Origin: Aurantiacibacter spongiae | GTDB lineage: Bacteria; Pseudomonadota; Alphaproteobacteria; Sphingomonadales; Sphingomonadaceae | DNA length: 64,000 nucleotides | Assembly: GCF_003815535.1 (NCBI RefSeq) | Contig: NZ_RPFZ01000001.1 | Location: 2,604,001 to 2,668,000 of the forward strand | Direction of reading: 5' to 3' | In this document: positions 44,912-53,965 of the stretch, one piece after another | How positions within the stretch are numbered: the stretch's first letter is position 1 | Layout of the letters: each line of letters begins with the position of its first letter | Notes under the pieces: model-generated | The model's input: only the letters and a program-made list of their open reading frames with translations | The model's database searches: none | Told to the model about the DNA's origin: nothing | Made by a program: the position numbers and the translations under genes

Positions 44912-45918
44912 CCCAAATCCGCACCGACTGGATCCGCGAGGAAATCGCGGAGCTGTTCGACCTTCCCTTTACCGAGCTGCTGTTCCGCGCGGCCACCGTG
45001 CACCGCGAGTTCCACCCGCCCGAGCAAATCCAGCTCTGCACGCTGCTGTCGATCAAGACCGGCGGGTGTCCGGAAGATTGCGGCTATTGCTCGCAATCGG
45101 TCAAAGCCGATAGCGGCGTCGAGGCGACCAGGCTGATGGAGGTGCAATCGGTCCTCCAGCGCGCGGCGCAGGCAAAGGATGCCGGCAGCCAACGCTTCTG
45201 TATGGGCGCGGCGTGGCGCAACCCGAAAGACCGCGACATGCCCGCGATCGTCGAGATCGTGAAGGGCGTGCGCGAAATGGGGCTTGAGACCTGCATGACG
45301 CTGGGCATGCTGACGCCGAAACAGGCCGACATGCTGAAGGAAGCGGGCCTCGATTACTACAACCACAATGTCGACACCGGACCGGAATATTACGAGCGCG
45401 TGATCTCGACCCGCAAGTATCAGGACCGGCTCGACACGCTGCAAAACGTGCGCGATGCGGGCATCAATGTGTGCAGCGGCGGGATCGTCGGCATGGGCGA
45501 AACGCGCGAGGACCGGGTGGGCTTCGTCCACACGCTCGCCACGCTCGAACGCCATCCCGAAAGCGTGCCGGTCAATGCGCTGGTGCCGGTCAAGGGCACG
45601 GTGCTGGGCGACATGCTGGCCGATACCCCGCTCGCGAAGATCGACGATATCGAATTCGTGCGCACCGTCGCCGTGGCGCGGATCGCGATGCCGATGAGCA
45701 TGGTGCGCCTCTCCGCCGGGCGCGAGAGCATGAGCGAGACGACGCAGGCGTTGTGCTTCCTCGCGGGTGCGAACTCGATCTTCACCGGCGACAAACTGCT
45801 GACCGCGCCCAATGCGGGCGACGACAGCGACGGCGCGCTGTTCGCGAAGCTGGGCCTGACCGCGCTCAAGGGCGAGGAGCCGATGCGAGCGTGCAAGGTA
45901 ATGGAGGCGGCGGAGTGA
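44908..45918 (+). CDS. bioB: Biotin synthase
   Basis: A 336-residue radical SAM enzyme that inserts sulfur into dethiobiotin. The [4Fe-4S] ligands Cys54, Cys58 and Cys61 are in [13 protein letters not shown], and the second cluster residues (Cys in RFCMGA and LETCMT, Arg in SAGRES) are present. The TTG start overlaps the small gene's stop. No other biotin genes are near. Its place between mutase and carboxylase genes fits supply of biotin for the biotin-dependent carboxylase encoded downstream. Confidence 0.96.
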   Translation: MTQIRTDWIREEIAELFDLPFTELLFRAATVHREFHPPEQIQLCTLLSIKTGGCPEDCGYCSQSVKADSGVEATRLMEVQSVLQRAAQAKDAGSQRFCMGAAWRNPKDRDMPAIVEIVKGVREMGLETCMTLGMLTPKQADMLKEAGLDYYNHNVDTGPEYYERVISTRKYQDRLDTLQNVRDAGINVCSGGIVGMGETREDRVGFVHTLATLERHPESVPVNALVPVKGTVLGDMLADTPLAKIDDIEFVRTVAVARIAMPMSMVRLSAGRESMSETTQALCFLAGANSIFTGDKLLTAPNAGDDSDGALFAKLGLTALKGEEPMRACKVMEAAE

Positions 45919-45932
45919 CTACCCCCCAACCT

Positions 45933-46020
45933 CGTCACCCCCAACTTGATCCGGGGTTTCGCTTATCTTCGAGCTCAGTGCCGAAAGGGAGTTGGATGCC
46001 GGATCAATTCCGGCACGTTG
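45933..46020. repeat. Degenerate REP-like palindromic element
   Basis: TTGATCCGG (45946-45954) and CCGGATCAA (45999-46007) are perfect 9-base inverted repeats, about 44 bases apart. They are flanked by CGTCACCCC-type and CCGGCACG-type ends. Similar palindromes (TTGATCCGGGG and CCGGATCAA) are common as dispersed intergenic repeats in sphingomonad genomes. It separates bioB from the next small gene. Confidence 0.55.
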
Positions 46021-46039
46021 ATTATGGGTTTCTCTTAAC

Positions 46040-46291
46040 GTGAGCTTCAGTGACCGCCCACCTCTCAGCGGCGCTAAAAAACTCGGGTGCGCCCTATATG
46101 CTGCCATTGCTGGAATAGTCTCCATATTTGGTTTGATGCTGGCGGCCTTGGGTGATTGCGCACCAAAGCGCGATGGATCAGGCTGCGGAAACGAAGCTTT
46201 CAACAACTTCATCGCCTTCCCCGGTTTGCCGATAGTTCTTCTGGTGGGTGGGGTCCTGCTGGCACGTCAAATGATGAAAGCACGAGAATAA
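46040..46291 (+). CDS. Small two-TM protein with a GDC-x8-C loop
   Basis: An 83-residue protein with TM helices near 15-38 and 60-75 and a polar loop, GDCAPKRDGSGC, between them. The same order (TM, GDC, short loop, Cys, TM) is seen in the 76-residue protein on the other side of bioB, although overall identity is low. The start is GTG without a good site; the stop shares a base with the carboxylase start (TAATG). GC content is below that of the neighbours. No function is assigned. Confidence 0.62.
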   Translation: MSFSDRPPLSGAKKLGCALYAAIAGIVSIFGLMLAALGDCAPKRDGSGCGNEAFNNFIAFPGLPIVLLVGGVLLARQMMKARE

Positions 46292-48321
46292 TGTTCAAGA
46301 AAATCCTCATCGCCAATCGCGGCGAAATCGCTTGCCGCGTCATCAAGACCGCGCGCCGCATGGGTATCGCGACCGTGGCGGTCTATTCCGATGCCGATGC
46401 GCGCGCGCCGTTCGTGAAGATGGCGGACGAGGCGGTGCATATCGGCCCCGCGCAGGCGTCCGAAAGTTACCTCGTCGCGGACAAGATCATTGCCGCGTGC
46501 AAGCAGACCAGGGCCGAGGCGGTGCATCCGGGCTATGGCTTCCTCTCCGAGCGCGCCAGTTTCGTCGAGGCGCTGGGACGCGAGAACATCGTCTTCATCG
46601 GCCCGCCCGCCTCCGCGATCGCGGCGATGGGCGACAAGATCGAATCGAAGAAGCTGGCGCGGGAGGCCGGGGTGAACACCGTGCCCGGCTCCGAAGGCGC
46701 GATCGAGAGCACCGAGGATGCGCTGACCTGGGCCAACGAGATCGGCTACCCGGTCATGATGAAGGCCAGCGCGGGCGGCGGCGGCAAGGGCATGCGCCTC
46801 GCCTGGAACGATCAGGACGTGAAGGACGGGTTCGAGGCGACCCAGCGCGAGGGGCTCAACAGTTTCGGCGACGACCGCGTCTTCATCGAGAAATTCATCG
46901 AGGACCCGCGCCACATCGAGATCCAGATCCTCGGCGACAAGCACGGCAACATCCTCTATCTGAACGAGCGCGAATGCTCGATCCAGCGGCGCCACCAGAA
47001 GGTGGTCGAGGAAGCGCCGTCGCCCTTCGTCACCCCCGAAATGCGTCGCAAGATGGGTGAGCAGGCCGTCGCGCTGAGCAAGGCTGTCGCCTATCACAGC
47101 GCCGGGACGGTGGAACTGATCGTTTCCGGCGCGGACCCGACGGGCGAAAGCTTCTACTTCCTCGAAATGAACACCCGCCTGCAGGTCGAGCATCCCGTGA
47201 CAGAGGCGATCACCGGCATCGACCTGGTCGAGTGGATGATCCGCGTGGCGGCGGGCGAAAAACTGCCGATGACACAGGACGATATCGGGATAGACGGCTG
47301 GGCGATCGAGAACCGCGTCTATGCCGAAGACCCCTATCGCGGCTTCCTGCCCAGCACCGGGCGGCTGGTGCGCTACCGCACCCCCGTCGAACCGTGGGCG
47401 GGGGACTTGCGCGGCGTGGACGGCGTGCGCTTCGATTCGGGCGTGCAGGAAGGCGGCGAAGTGTCGATCTTCTACGATCCCATGATCGCCAAGCTGGTGA
47501 CATGGGGCAGGACGCGCGACGAGGCGGCGGATCTGCAGGTGGAGGCGCTCGACGCGGTGGAGCTGGAAGGGCTCGGCCACAATGTCGATTTCCTTTCCGC
47601 CCTGATGCAGCACCCGCGCTTTCGTTCGGGCAACCTCACCACCGGCTTCATCGCGGAGGAATACCCGCAAGGGTTCGAAGGCGCCGCCACCGACGATGCT
47701 CGCCTGCGCCGCGTCGCGGCCTGCGCCGCGCGGATCGAATCGGCGCACCAGTCGCGGCAGCGGGAGATTTCGGGCAAGCTCGACGGACCCGCGCCTGTCG
47801 CGAGCGACTGGGTAGTCCGCTTCGAGGCGACCTCTCCCGATGCAAAGCCGGTCGATTACGCGGTAACTTTGGGGGAGGAAGGCGCCTCGGTCGACGGGCG
47901 CGCGGTCGCCGGCCATTGCGACTGGACCCCGGGCGCGCGCACCGCTTCGGCGACGCAGAAGGGCGGCGAGACGCTCGGCCTGACCGTCAGGCGAGAGCGA
48001 CCCGGTTGGCTTATCAACACGCGCGGCGCGACGCACCGGGTCCGCGTGCTGCCCGCGCGCCTGTCGAACCATGCCGGCCACATGATCGAGAAGGTTCCGC
48101 CCGATACCTCCAAGATGCTGCTGTGCCCGATGCCCGGCCTGCTGGTGAAGCTGCACGTGGCGCAGGGCGACGCGGTCGAGGCCGGTCAGCCGCTCGCCAC
48201 GGTGGAAGCCATGAAGATGGAGAACATCCTGCGTGCCGAGAAGTCCGGCACCGTCGCCACCGTCAAGGCCGAGGAAGGCGAGACGCTGGCGGTGGACGCG
48301 GTGATCCTGGAGCTCGAATAG
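46291..48321 (+). CDS. pccA: Propionyl/acetyl-CoA carboxylase alpha subunit with biotinyl domain
   Basis: A 676-residue biotin-dependent carboxylase alpha subunit. The biotin carboxylase domain (KILIANRGEIACRVI, ASAGGGGKGMRL, MNTRLQVEHPVTEAITG) is followed by a middle domain and a C-terminal biotinyl domain with EAMKMEN. Length and layout match propionyl-CoA carboxylase alpha; the exact acyl-CoA depends on the beta subunit, which is not in the window. Propionyl-CoA carboxylase gives methylmalonyl-CoA, the substrate of the mutase encoded upstream, so the three genes form a coherent pathway. Confidence 0.94.
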   Translation: MFKKILIANRGEIACRVIKTARRMGIATVAVYSDADARAPFVKMADEAVHIGPAQASESYLVADKIIAACKQTRAEAVHPGYGFLSERASFVEALGRENIVFIGPPASAIAAMGDKIESKKLAREAGVNTVPGSEGAIESTEDALTWANEIGYPVMMKASAGGGGKGMRLAWNDQDVKDGFEATQREGLNSFGDDRVFIEKFIEDPRHIEIQILGDKHGNILYLNERECSIQRRHQKVVEEAPSPFVTPEMRRKMGEQAVALSKAVAYHSAGTVELIVSGADPTGESFYFLEMNTRLQVEHPVTEAITGIDLVEWMIRVAAGEKLPMTQDDIGIDGWAIENRVYAEDPYRGFLPSTGRLVRYRTPVEPWAGDLRGVDGVRFDSGVQEGGEVSIFYDPMIAKLVTWGRTRDEAADLQVEALDAVELEGLGHNVDFLSALMQHPRFRSGNLTTGFIAEEYPQGFEGAATDDARLRRVAACAARIESAHQSRQREISGKLDGPAPVASDWVVRFEATSPDAKPVDYAVTLGEEGASVDGRAVAGHCDWTPGARTASATQKGGETLGLTVRRERPGWLINTRGATHRVRVLPARLSNHAGHMIEKVPPDTSKMLLCPMPGLLVKLHVAQGDAVEAGQPLATVEAMKMENILRAEKSGTVATVKAEEGETLAVDAVILELE

Positions 48322-48328
48322 CGAGCCG

Positions 48329-48359
48329 GGCCGCCCCCCCGCGCCGAAGCGAGGCGGCC
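48329..48359 (+). terminator. Possible hairpin after pccA
   Basis: GGCCGCC (48329-48335) and GGCGGCC (48353-48359) are perfect 7-bp arms with a 17-base GC-rich loop, starting 8 bases after the pccA stop. There is no T-run, so termination is uncertain. Confidence 0.35.
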
Positions 48360-48390
48360 GGGGGAGTGACGAAATAGCGGGAAATTCCAC

Positions 48391-48467
48391 TGGTCGGGAC
48401 GACTGGATTCGAACCAGCGACCCCTACACCCCCAGTATAGTGCGCTACCAGACTGCGCCACGTCCCG
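48391..48467 (-). tRNA. tRNA-Pro (GGG), CCA encoded
   Basis: A 77-base cloverleaf on the minus strand: acceptor CGGGACG/CGTCCCG, D-arm GGCGCAGTCTGGTAGCGC, anticodon loop CTGGGGG (anticodon GGG), T-loop GGTTCGAATCC, 3' ACCA. The anticodon stem has one G-U. It reads CCC and CCU codons, complementing tRNA-Pro(UGG) at 33.8 kb. The rest of the 346 bases between pccA and yajC holds only this tRNA, its promoter and the hairpin above. Confidence 0.95.
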
Positions 48468-48485
48468 ATACCAGTGGAAGGCGCG

Positions 48486-48514
48486 CCTATAGGCAGGCGG
48501 GCGGGGGATGGCAA
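48486..48514 (-). promoter_or_regulatory. Promoter of tRNA-Pro(GGG)
   Basis: TTGCCA (48514-48509, minus) and TATAGG (48491-48486) are 17 bases apart and end 19 bases before the tRNA 5' end, which is ideal geometry for a sigma-70 tRNA promoter. Confidence 0.6.
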
Positions 48515-48667
48515 CCACCTCTGATTGCCAGCCCCGATCATTGCTGCTAGGCGCGCACCGCAACCGGCGGGAAGGGCGGCGGGTGGCGCAAGGTTGCGCC
48601 TCTTGCAATCCGGGCTCGCACCGCCATTTCGCTTGACGCTTGTTCCTGTTCCCGATGGGCCATTTCC

Positions 48668-48985
48668 ATGCTTGAATTCCTTGCCGCCGGTGCCGCCGAT
48701 CCCGCGCCCGGCTGGATGCAGTTCCTGCCGATCATCGGCATGGTTGTGATCTTCTGGTTCCTGCTGTTCCGCCCGCAGATGAAGCGCGCGAAAGAGCATC
48801 AGGCGAAGATCGCGGGGATCAAGAAGAACGACCAGGTCGTCACCGCCGGCGGTCTTGTCGGGCGGGTGGTCCGGGTGGATGACGACTATGCCGAGATCGA
48901 GATCGCCCAGGGCGTGCGGGTCAAGGCGGTCAAGTCCACCATTGGCGACATCGTCCAGCCGGGCGGCAAGCCTGCCAACGACTGA
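48668..48985 (+). CDS. yajC: Sec translocon accessory protein YajC
   Basis: A 105-residue single-span inner-membrane protein: short N-terminus, TM helix WMQFLPIIGMVVIFWFLLF, then the conserved FRPQMKRAKEHQ and a soluble domain with VVTAGGLVGRV. YajC joins SecDF in the holotranslocon. It precedes secD by 35 bases, the usual yajC-secD-secF order. Confidence 0.96.
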   Translation: MLEFLAAGAADPAPGWMQFLPIIGMVVIFWFLLFRPQMKRAKEHQAKIAGIKKNDQVVTAGGLVGRVVRVDDDYAEIEIAQGVRVKAVKSTIGDIVQPGGKPAND

Positions 48986-49020
48986 CCCGCTTTTTCCGAA
49001 CATTCTAGGCGACCGACCCG

Positions 49021-50619
49021 ATGCTCGACTTCCCGCTCTGGCGTAAGATTTTCCTGCGGGGGATCACGCTGCTGCTCGCCGCGCTGGCCCTGCCCTCCAT
49101 CCTTTCGCTGGCAGGCGCCGGCAATCTCGATCCGGTGGACGGCCCGGAAGTCAATCTCGGCCTCGATCTTGCCGGCGGCAGTCACATCCTGCTCGAGGCG
49201 CAGCCTTCGCAGGTGGCCCAGCAACGGCTCGAAGTGATGGAGGAATCGGTGCGCGACGCCATGCGCGAGGCGACCCCGCGCATCGGCATCGGCGATGTTT
49301 CCACCGCCGACGGGCGGCTGTCCTTCATGCTGGAAAATTCCTCCGACATCGATCGCGCGCGTGAGGAATTGCTGCCGCTCATCAACGGCACCGGCGTGGT
49401 TCAGGAATGGAACCTGGCGGTGATGGACGGCAACCGCATTGTCCTGACGCAGACGGAGCGGGGGCTGGAACAGGCCGTGACCGATGCGATGGATTCGGCG
49501 ACCGAGGTCGTACGCCGGCGCATCGATGCGCTCGGCACGCGCGAGCCGACGATCATCCGCCAGGGCGATACCCGCATCGTGGTGCAGGTTCCCGGCCTCG
49601 CCGATCCGCAGGCGCTGAAGAACCTGCTGGGCCAGACCGCGCGGCTCGAATTCAAGCTGGTCGATCCCAACGCGCTGCCGTCCGACGTGCAGCAGGGCAT
49701 CGCCAATCCGGGCAGCGAGATCCTGCCCTATGCCGCGTCGAGCGACTTCGCCGGCCAGAACATCGCGGTGCGCCGGCTGGGCGGCATTCGCGGCGACAGC
49801 CTGACGGGCGCGCAGCAGACGGTCGATCCGCAGACCAACGAACCGGTCGTCTCGATCCAGTTCGATCCGCAGGGCGGGGCCAAGTTCGCCCAGCTCACCA
49901 CCCAGAACGTCAACCGTCCCTTCGCCATCATCCTCGATGACGAGGTGCTGTCCGCACCCAATATCAACGAACCGATCCTTGGCGGCGGGGCGCAGATTTC
50001 GGGCGGCTTCACCACCGAAACCGCGAACAACCTGGCCATTGCCCTGCGCTCGGGCGCGTTGCCGGTCGATCTCGCGGTGATCGAGGAGCGGACCGTGGGG
50101 CCCGATCTGGGGCGCGATTCGATCGTGAAGGGCGCCTACGCGATGGCCATCGGCTCGTTGCTGGTGATCCTGCTCATGATCGTCACCTACGGCCGCTTCG
50201 GCGTCTATGCCACCGGCGCCCTGGTGCTGAACGTGCTGATGATCCTGGGCATCATGGCCCTGATGAACACGACGCTCACCCTGCCGGGCATAGCCGGCTT
50301 CGTGCTGACGATCGGCGCGGCCGTGGACGCGAACGTGCTCATCAACGAACGCATTCGCGAAGAACGAAAGCGCGGGCGGCGCATCGTCGCCGCGGTGGAG
50401 GTCGGCTACAAGGAAGCGAGCCGTGCCATCTACGATGCCAACATCACCAATTTCATCGCCGGCGTGCTGCTGTTCCTGTTCGGCTCCGGCCCGGTGCGCG
50501 GCTTCGCCGTGGTGCTCATTATCGGTCTGTTCACCAGCGTCTTCACCGCCGTCACGCTGACCCGGATGTGGGTCGCCGGGTGGCTGCGCAAGAAGCGCCC
50601 CAGCGAACTGCATATCTAG
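49021..50619 (+). CDS. secD: Protein translocase subunit SecD
   Basis: A 532-residue RND-type membrane protein. One N-terminal TM is followed by a large periplasmic domain starting GLDLAGGSHILLEA, a base with the P1 region, and five C-terminal TMs including TLPGIAGFVLTIGAAVDANVLI with the conserved Asp used in proton coupling. SecDF pulls exported polypeptides across the membrane after SecA. Length is slightly shorter than E. coli SecD. A short 18-base gap leads to secF. Confidence 0.97.
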   Translation: MLDFPLWRKIFLRGITLLLAALALPSILSLAGAGNLDPVDGPEVNLGLDLAGGSHILLEAQPSQVAQQRLEVMEESVRDAMREATPRIGIGDVSTADGRLSFMLENSSDIDRAREELLPLINGTGVVQEWNLAVMDGNRIVLTQTERGLEQAVTDAMDSATEVVRRRIDALGTREPTIIRQGDTRIVVQVPGLADPQALKNLLGQTARLEFKLVDPNALPSDVQQGIANPGSEILPYAASSDFAGQNIAVRRLGGIRGDSLTGAQQTVDPQTNEPVVSIQFDPQGGAKFAQLTTQNVNRPFAIILDDEVLSAPNINEPILGGGAQISGGFTTETANNLAIALRSGALPVDLAVIEERTVGPDLGRDSIVKGAYAMAIGSLLVILLMIVTYGRFGVYATGALVLNVLMILGIMALMNTTLTLPGIAGFVLTIGAAVDANVLINERIREERKRGRRIVAAVEVGYKEASRAIYDANITNFIAGVLLFLFGSGPVRGFAVVLIIGLFTSVFTAVTLTRMWVAGWLRKKRPSELHI

Positions 50620-50637
50620 GGCGGGAAGGACTAAGCC

Positions 50638-51615
50638 ATGCGACTGCTCAAGCTCGTCCCCGACGACACCAACATCAAGTTCCTCAAATGGCGCGTGCCG
50701 TTCTACATCGTCAGCTGCCTGCTGATCGCGGCGAGCTGGGCGCTGGTGCTGACCAAGGGCCTCAATTACGGGGTGGATTTCGCCGGCGGCCAGGAAATCG
50801 CCGGAACCTTCACCGGCGAGCAGGAAGCGCCGATCCCCGAACTGCGCGACACGCTGAGCCAGCTCGACTACGGCGAACCGGTGATCCAGCGCTTTGGCGA
50901 GGCGAACCAGGTTTCCATCCGCGTGCGCCTGCCCGACAGTGCGGAGGGCGACCCCGCCGCCGCCAACCGCATTTCCGAAGAGATCATCCGGACCGTCACC
51001 GCCGCCCACCCCGATTTCCGGGTGGACAGCAACAACACCGTCTCGGGCAAGGTGTCGGGCGAATTCCGCGAGAAATCGGTCTATGCGCTGATCTTCGCGA
51101 TGCTGGCGATCTCGGTCTATATCTGGATCCGGTTCGAATGGCAGTTCGGCATCGGTGCGCTGTTCGCGCTGTTCCACGACGTCTCCCTGACGCTGGGCAT
51201 GTTCGCCCTGTTCCAGATGGAATTCTCGTTGCAGATCATCGCCGCGATCCTCGCCATCATCGGCTATTCGCTCAACGACACCATCGTCGTCTACGACCGC
51301 ATCCGCGAAAACCTGAAGAAGTTTCGCAAGATGCCGCTGCCCGAACTGCTCGACCTGTCGGTGAACGAGACGCTGGCGCGCACGGTGATGACCAGCCTGA
51401 CGCTGCTCGTCGCGCTGATTCCGCTGCTGCTGTTCGGGCCGGAAAGCCTGTTCGGTTTGGTCGCCGCGATTACCCTCGGCATCTTCGTGGGTACCTACAG
51501 CTCGGTTTACATGGCCGCGCCGATCCTGATCTGGCTGGGGGTGAAGAGCGACAGCTTCGTTCCGCAGGAAAGCGTCGCGGAGCGGCAGGAGCGCAAGGCC
51601 CGCGGCGAGATCTGA
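50638..51615 (+). CDS. secF: Protein translocase subunit SecF
   Basis: A 325-residue partner of SecD with six TM helices. YGVDFAGGQEIAGTF is the conserved periplasmic start; GYSLNDTIVVYDRIREN and the following TLLVALIPLLLFG segment carry the conserved Asp-Arg of the proton path. The start has GGGAAGGA upstream. It ends the yajC-secD-secF transcription unit. Confidence 0.97.
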   Translation: MRLLKLVPDDTNIKFLKWRVPFYIVSCLLIAASWALVLTKGLNYGVDFAGGQEIAGTFTGEQEAPIPELRDTLSQLDYGEPVIQRFGEANQVSIRVRLPDSAEGDPAAANRISEEIIRTVTAAHPDFRVDSNNTVSGKVSGEFREKSVYALIFAMLAISVYIWIRFEWQFGIGALFALFHDVSLTLGMFALFQMEFSLQIIAAILAIIGYSLNDTIVVYDRIRENLKKFRKMPLPELLDLSVNETLARTVMTSLTLLVALIPLLLFGPESLFGLVAAITLGIFVGTYSSVYMAAPILIWLGVKSDSFVPQESVAERQERKARGEI

Positions 51616-51628
51616 CCGCCGCGCCGGG

Positions 51629-52801
51629 TCAGCCGATCAGCCGGTCGTAGTAGGCGGCCAGCGCGTCGGCATTGGCGTCCCAGCTGAACTGGCGGACGGT
51701 CCGTGCGACCGCCGCCTGCCGATAGCCTGAGCCAAGCACCTCCCGCACCGCGTCGGCGATGGCCGCCGGATCGCGCGCGACGATGCGGCCCGCTTCGGGC
51801 GCGGTCACGACTTCGCGCGCGCCGCCGGCATCGCTGATGACGAGCGGCGTTCCGCAGGCCAGTGCCTCCACCCATGCGTTGGCGAGGCCTTCGCTGGCGC
51901 TCGGCAAGGCCATCGCGGCGGCCGCCGAAAGCAGGATGGGAAGCTCGGTATGGTCGAGCCCGCCCGAAAAATGCACCCGGCTCTCCACGCCGCAATCGTG
52001 GGCGAGATGTTCGAGCCGATCGCGATCCGGACCGGTGCCGACGAGCGCCAGCCGCACGCCGGGGAGGGCGGCGAGGGCGCGGATCACCAGCGCCTGCCCC
52101 TTGCGCGGTATCAGCGCGCCGACGCTGGCGAGCAGCGCGTCCTCGGTCGGTATGGCGTGGCGATCGGCCAGCCGGCTTCGCGCCTCGTCCCGGTCGAGCG
52201 GGCGGAACAGCGTCCGGTCCAGCCCGGTGTAGTGCACCGTCACCTTGCCGCGCGGCAGGCGCATCGCGGCCATGTCCCGCGCCAGCGCCTCGCTCACGGC
52301 CAGCAGCCCCGCCGCCTGCCCTGCCGCCGCGCGCATCTGCCGGGCGGGGGCGGGAAGCTGCCCCCAGTGCGAGATGTCCGCCCCGCGCGCCTTGATGCTG
52401 AGCGGCAGGCTTAGCTCGCTGGCGATGCGCGCGGCGGCCGATCCGTCCGGGTAGAAGAACTGCGCGTCCACGAGATCGAACGGGGTGTCGGCGTGCAGAC
52501 GGCGGGCGAGCGGCATCACGGCGCGCGCGATCAGTGCCGGATTGAACCGGCCGCCGAATTTGGGAATCAGCGTGAAGCGCGGGCGATGGACCGTCACCCC
52601 GTTCTCCCGCCCGCTAACCGCGGCATCCGCCAGCGGGCGGTAGCGGCCCGGTGCGAAAGGCGGCGTGCCGATGGGATTGACGAGAGTGACCTCCCACCCC
52701 TCGCGCGCCGCGAGCGCCTCCATCTGCCGTGCGACGAAGGTGCCGAAACGCGGCAGGTGGGCATTGGGGTAGAGCGTTGCGAGGGAGAGGATCCGGGGCA
52801 A
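51629..52801 (-). CDS. Family 4-type glycosyltransferase
   Basis: A roughly 390-residue GT-B enzyme. The N-terminal domain begins RILSLATLYPNAHLPRFGTFV and the C-terminal nucleotide-sugar domain has VGALIPRKGQ, LALVGTGPDR and the PSASEGLANAWVEALACGTP motif with the catalytic Glu. The start is uncertain: no ATG is available near it, so I use a TTG whose product matches family N-termini; the open frame continues over 90 codons upstream as a shadow of the neighbouring gene. The donor and acceptor sugars are not known. The next gene upstream is an XRE regulator. Confidence 0.86.
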   Translation of the reverse strand: MPRILSLATLYPNAHLPRFGTFVARQMEALAAREGWEVTLVNPIGTPPFAPGRYRPLADAAVSGRENGVTVHRPRFTLIPKFGGRFNPALIARAVMPLARRLHADTPFDLVDAQFFYPDGSAAARIASELSLPLSIKARGADISHWGQLPAPARQMRAAAGQAAGLLAVSEALARDMAAMRLPRGKVTVHYTGLDRTLFRPLDRDEARSRLADRHAIPTEDALLASVGALIPRKGQALVIRALAALPGVRLALVGTGPDRDRLEHLAHDCGVESRVHFSGGLDHTELPILLSAAAAMALPSASEGLANAWVEALACGTPLVISDAGGAREVVTAPEAGRIVARDPAAIADAVREVLGSGYRQAAVARTVRQFSWDANADALAAYYDRLIG

Positions 52802-52812
52802 GAGGGTTGGGC

Positions 52813-53385
52813 CTAGAGCCGGCGCACAAGCATTTCGGCAACCGCCAGCCAGGCCGGGTTGTCGATGACGATCTGCCGGTGGCCGATACCGGGCGGCAGC
52901 AGGCCGACCCGCGTTCCCTGCCGGTCGATCAGCCGCCCGAAAGCGAAGCGCCCCCCGGAACGCGGCGCGAGTACGTCCCGGTTGACGAGCGCCGCCGCAC
53001 TTTCGGGCGGCGTCTGGCGCATCCACAGTTGATCGCCGCTGCGATATTCGCCCTGGCTCGCTTCTATCGACAGGCACAAAAGCGTGCCCCCTTCGCCCAG
53101 CTCGGTCGGCAGTATCGCGTCGCGCGGTGCCGAAAGGCCTTCCGCTCCGGAGTGGGTCAGGCGGGCCACGATGCGCGCCGGGGCATTGTCCTCCCCCTTA
53201 ACCAGCGTTTCCGGATCGACCCCCAGCGCCGCGCCGATACGGTTCATCCATGCGAGCGAGAGGTTGCGCATGCCCGTTTCCAGACGGCCGATCGTCTGCG
53301 CGGTGGTGGGCGGTTCGCAGGATGCGGCGACTTCGGCCAGCGTCATGCCCTTCTGCTTGCGAATGTCGCGTATGCGGTTGATCAC
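52813..53385 (-). CDS. XRE-family regulator with S24-like C-terminal domain
   Basis: A 190-residue protein: an N-terminal XRE helix-turn-helix (RIRDIRKQKGMTLAEVA, ending QTIGRLETGMRNLSL) and a C-terminal part (YRSGDQLWMRQT, FAFGRLI) that resembles a peptidase S24/LexA fold without the catalytic Ser/Lys, so autocleavage is unlikely. The GTG start has AAGGA 9-13 bases upstream. It is divergent from the DUF6456 gene, and the gap carries an exact copy of TGTAGGAAAGCC. It is the second XRE/S24-type regulator in the window. Confidence 0.85.
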   Translation of the reverse strand: MINRIRDIRKQKGMTLAEVAASCEPPTTAQTIGRLETGMRNLSLAWMNRIGAALGVDPETLVKGEDNAPARIVARLTHSGAEGLSAPRDAILPTELGEGGTLLCLSIEASQGEYRSGDQLWMRQTPPESAAALVNRDVLAPRSGGRFAFGRLIDRQGTRVGLLPPGIGHRQIVIDNPAWLAVAEMLVRRL

Positions 53386-53424
53386 GGGGCGGGATCCTTG
53401 GTTAACCGATCTGGTTTGCGAAAA

Positions 53425-53436
53425 GGCTTTCCTACA
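53425..53436 (-). repeat. Copy of the 12-mer TGTAGGAAAGCC (minus strand)
   Basis: On the minus strand the exact 12-mer lies 39 bases before the GTG start of the XRE regulator; on the plus strand it is 53 bases before the DUF6456 start. A GGTTAACC palindrome (53400-53407) lies between it and the regulator. Confidence 0.5.
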
Positions 53437-53489
53437 ACCGATTCGCTTTTGCAAGGGGCGCGCGCAGATCAAGCGAAGGAGGACCGGCC

Positions 53490-53963
53490 ATGCGGCGCGA
53501 ACTGGTGGAACGCGAACTGACGAGCGAAGGCCCGCGCCGCGGTGGCGGGGTGGGCAGGCGGCGGCGCAGTGTGACGGTCAATGTCGCGGAAAGTCCGCTC
53601 GGCTGGCTGCACGCGCACGGCCATCTGGACGATCGCCTGTTCGACGCGGGCGAACGCCTGCGCGCCGATTACGAGCGGTCGCAACTCGCCCCCAATGTCA
53701 CCATGCGCTGGGATCCGGTGCGGGTGAAGGGCACGGGCGAGGCGGGCCTGACCCCCGGCGAGCGCCAGATTGCCGCCAGGGACCGCTTCGACGGCGCGCT
53801 GGCGCAGGCCGGCAACGGGCTTCAGGACGTGCTCTGGCGTGTCGTATGCGCGGGTGAGACGTTGCCGGTAGCGGAAAAGGTGCTGGGCTGGCCGGCGCGC
53901 AGCGGCAAGCTGGTCCTGCGCCTTGCGCTCGACAGGGTGGCGGATTTCTACCGGATCGGCTGA
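53490..53963 (+). CDS. DUF6456-domain protein
   Basis: A 157-residue protein matching the alphaproteobacterial DUF6456 pattern: VNVAESPLGWLHAHGHLDDRLFDAGERLR, then a helix and a C-terminal HTH-like segment (LPVAEKVLGWPARSGKLVLR). The N-terminal Arg-rich stretch is basic, consistent with DNA contact. The ATG has GAAGGAGG 6 bases upstream, a strong site. It is divergent from an XRE regulator, with a shared promoter region carrying the recurring 12-mer. Confidence 0.82.
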   Translation: MRRELVERELTSEGPRRGGGVGRRRRSVTVNVAESPLGWLHAHGHLDDRLFDAGERLRADYERSQLAPNVTMRWDPVRVKGTGEAGLTPGERQIAARDRFDGALAQAGNGLQDVLWRVVCAGETLPVAEKVLGWPARSGKLVLRLALDRVADFYRIG

Positions 53964-53965
53964 GG

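Noticed and set aside
46267-48390. 707-codon minus-strand frame opposite pccA
   Set aside because: It is antisense to a conserved carboxylase subunit and also runs into the tRNA promoter side without a ribosome site.
48886-51177. 763-codon minus-strand frame across yajC-secD-secF
   Set aside because: It crosses three conserved genes and their junctions and has no domain.
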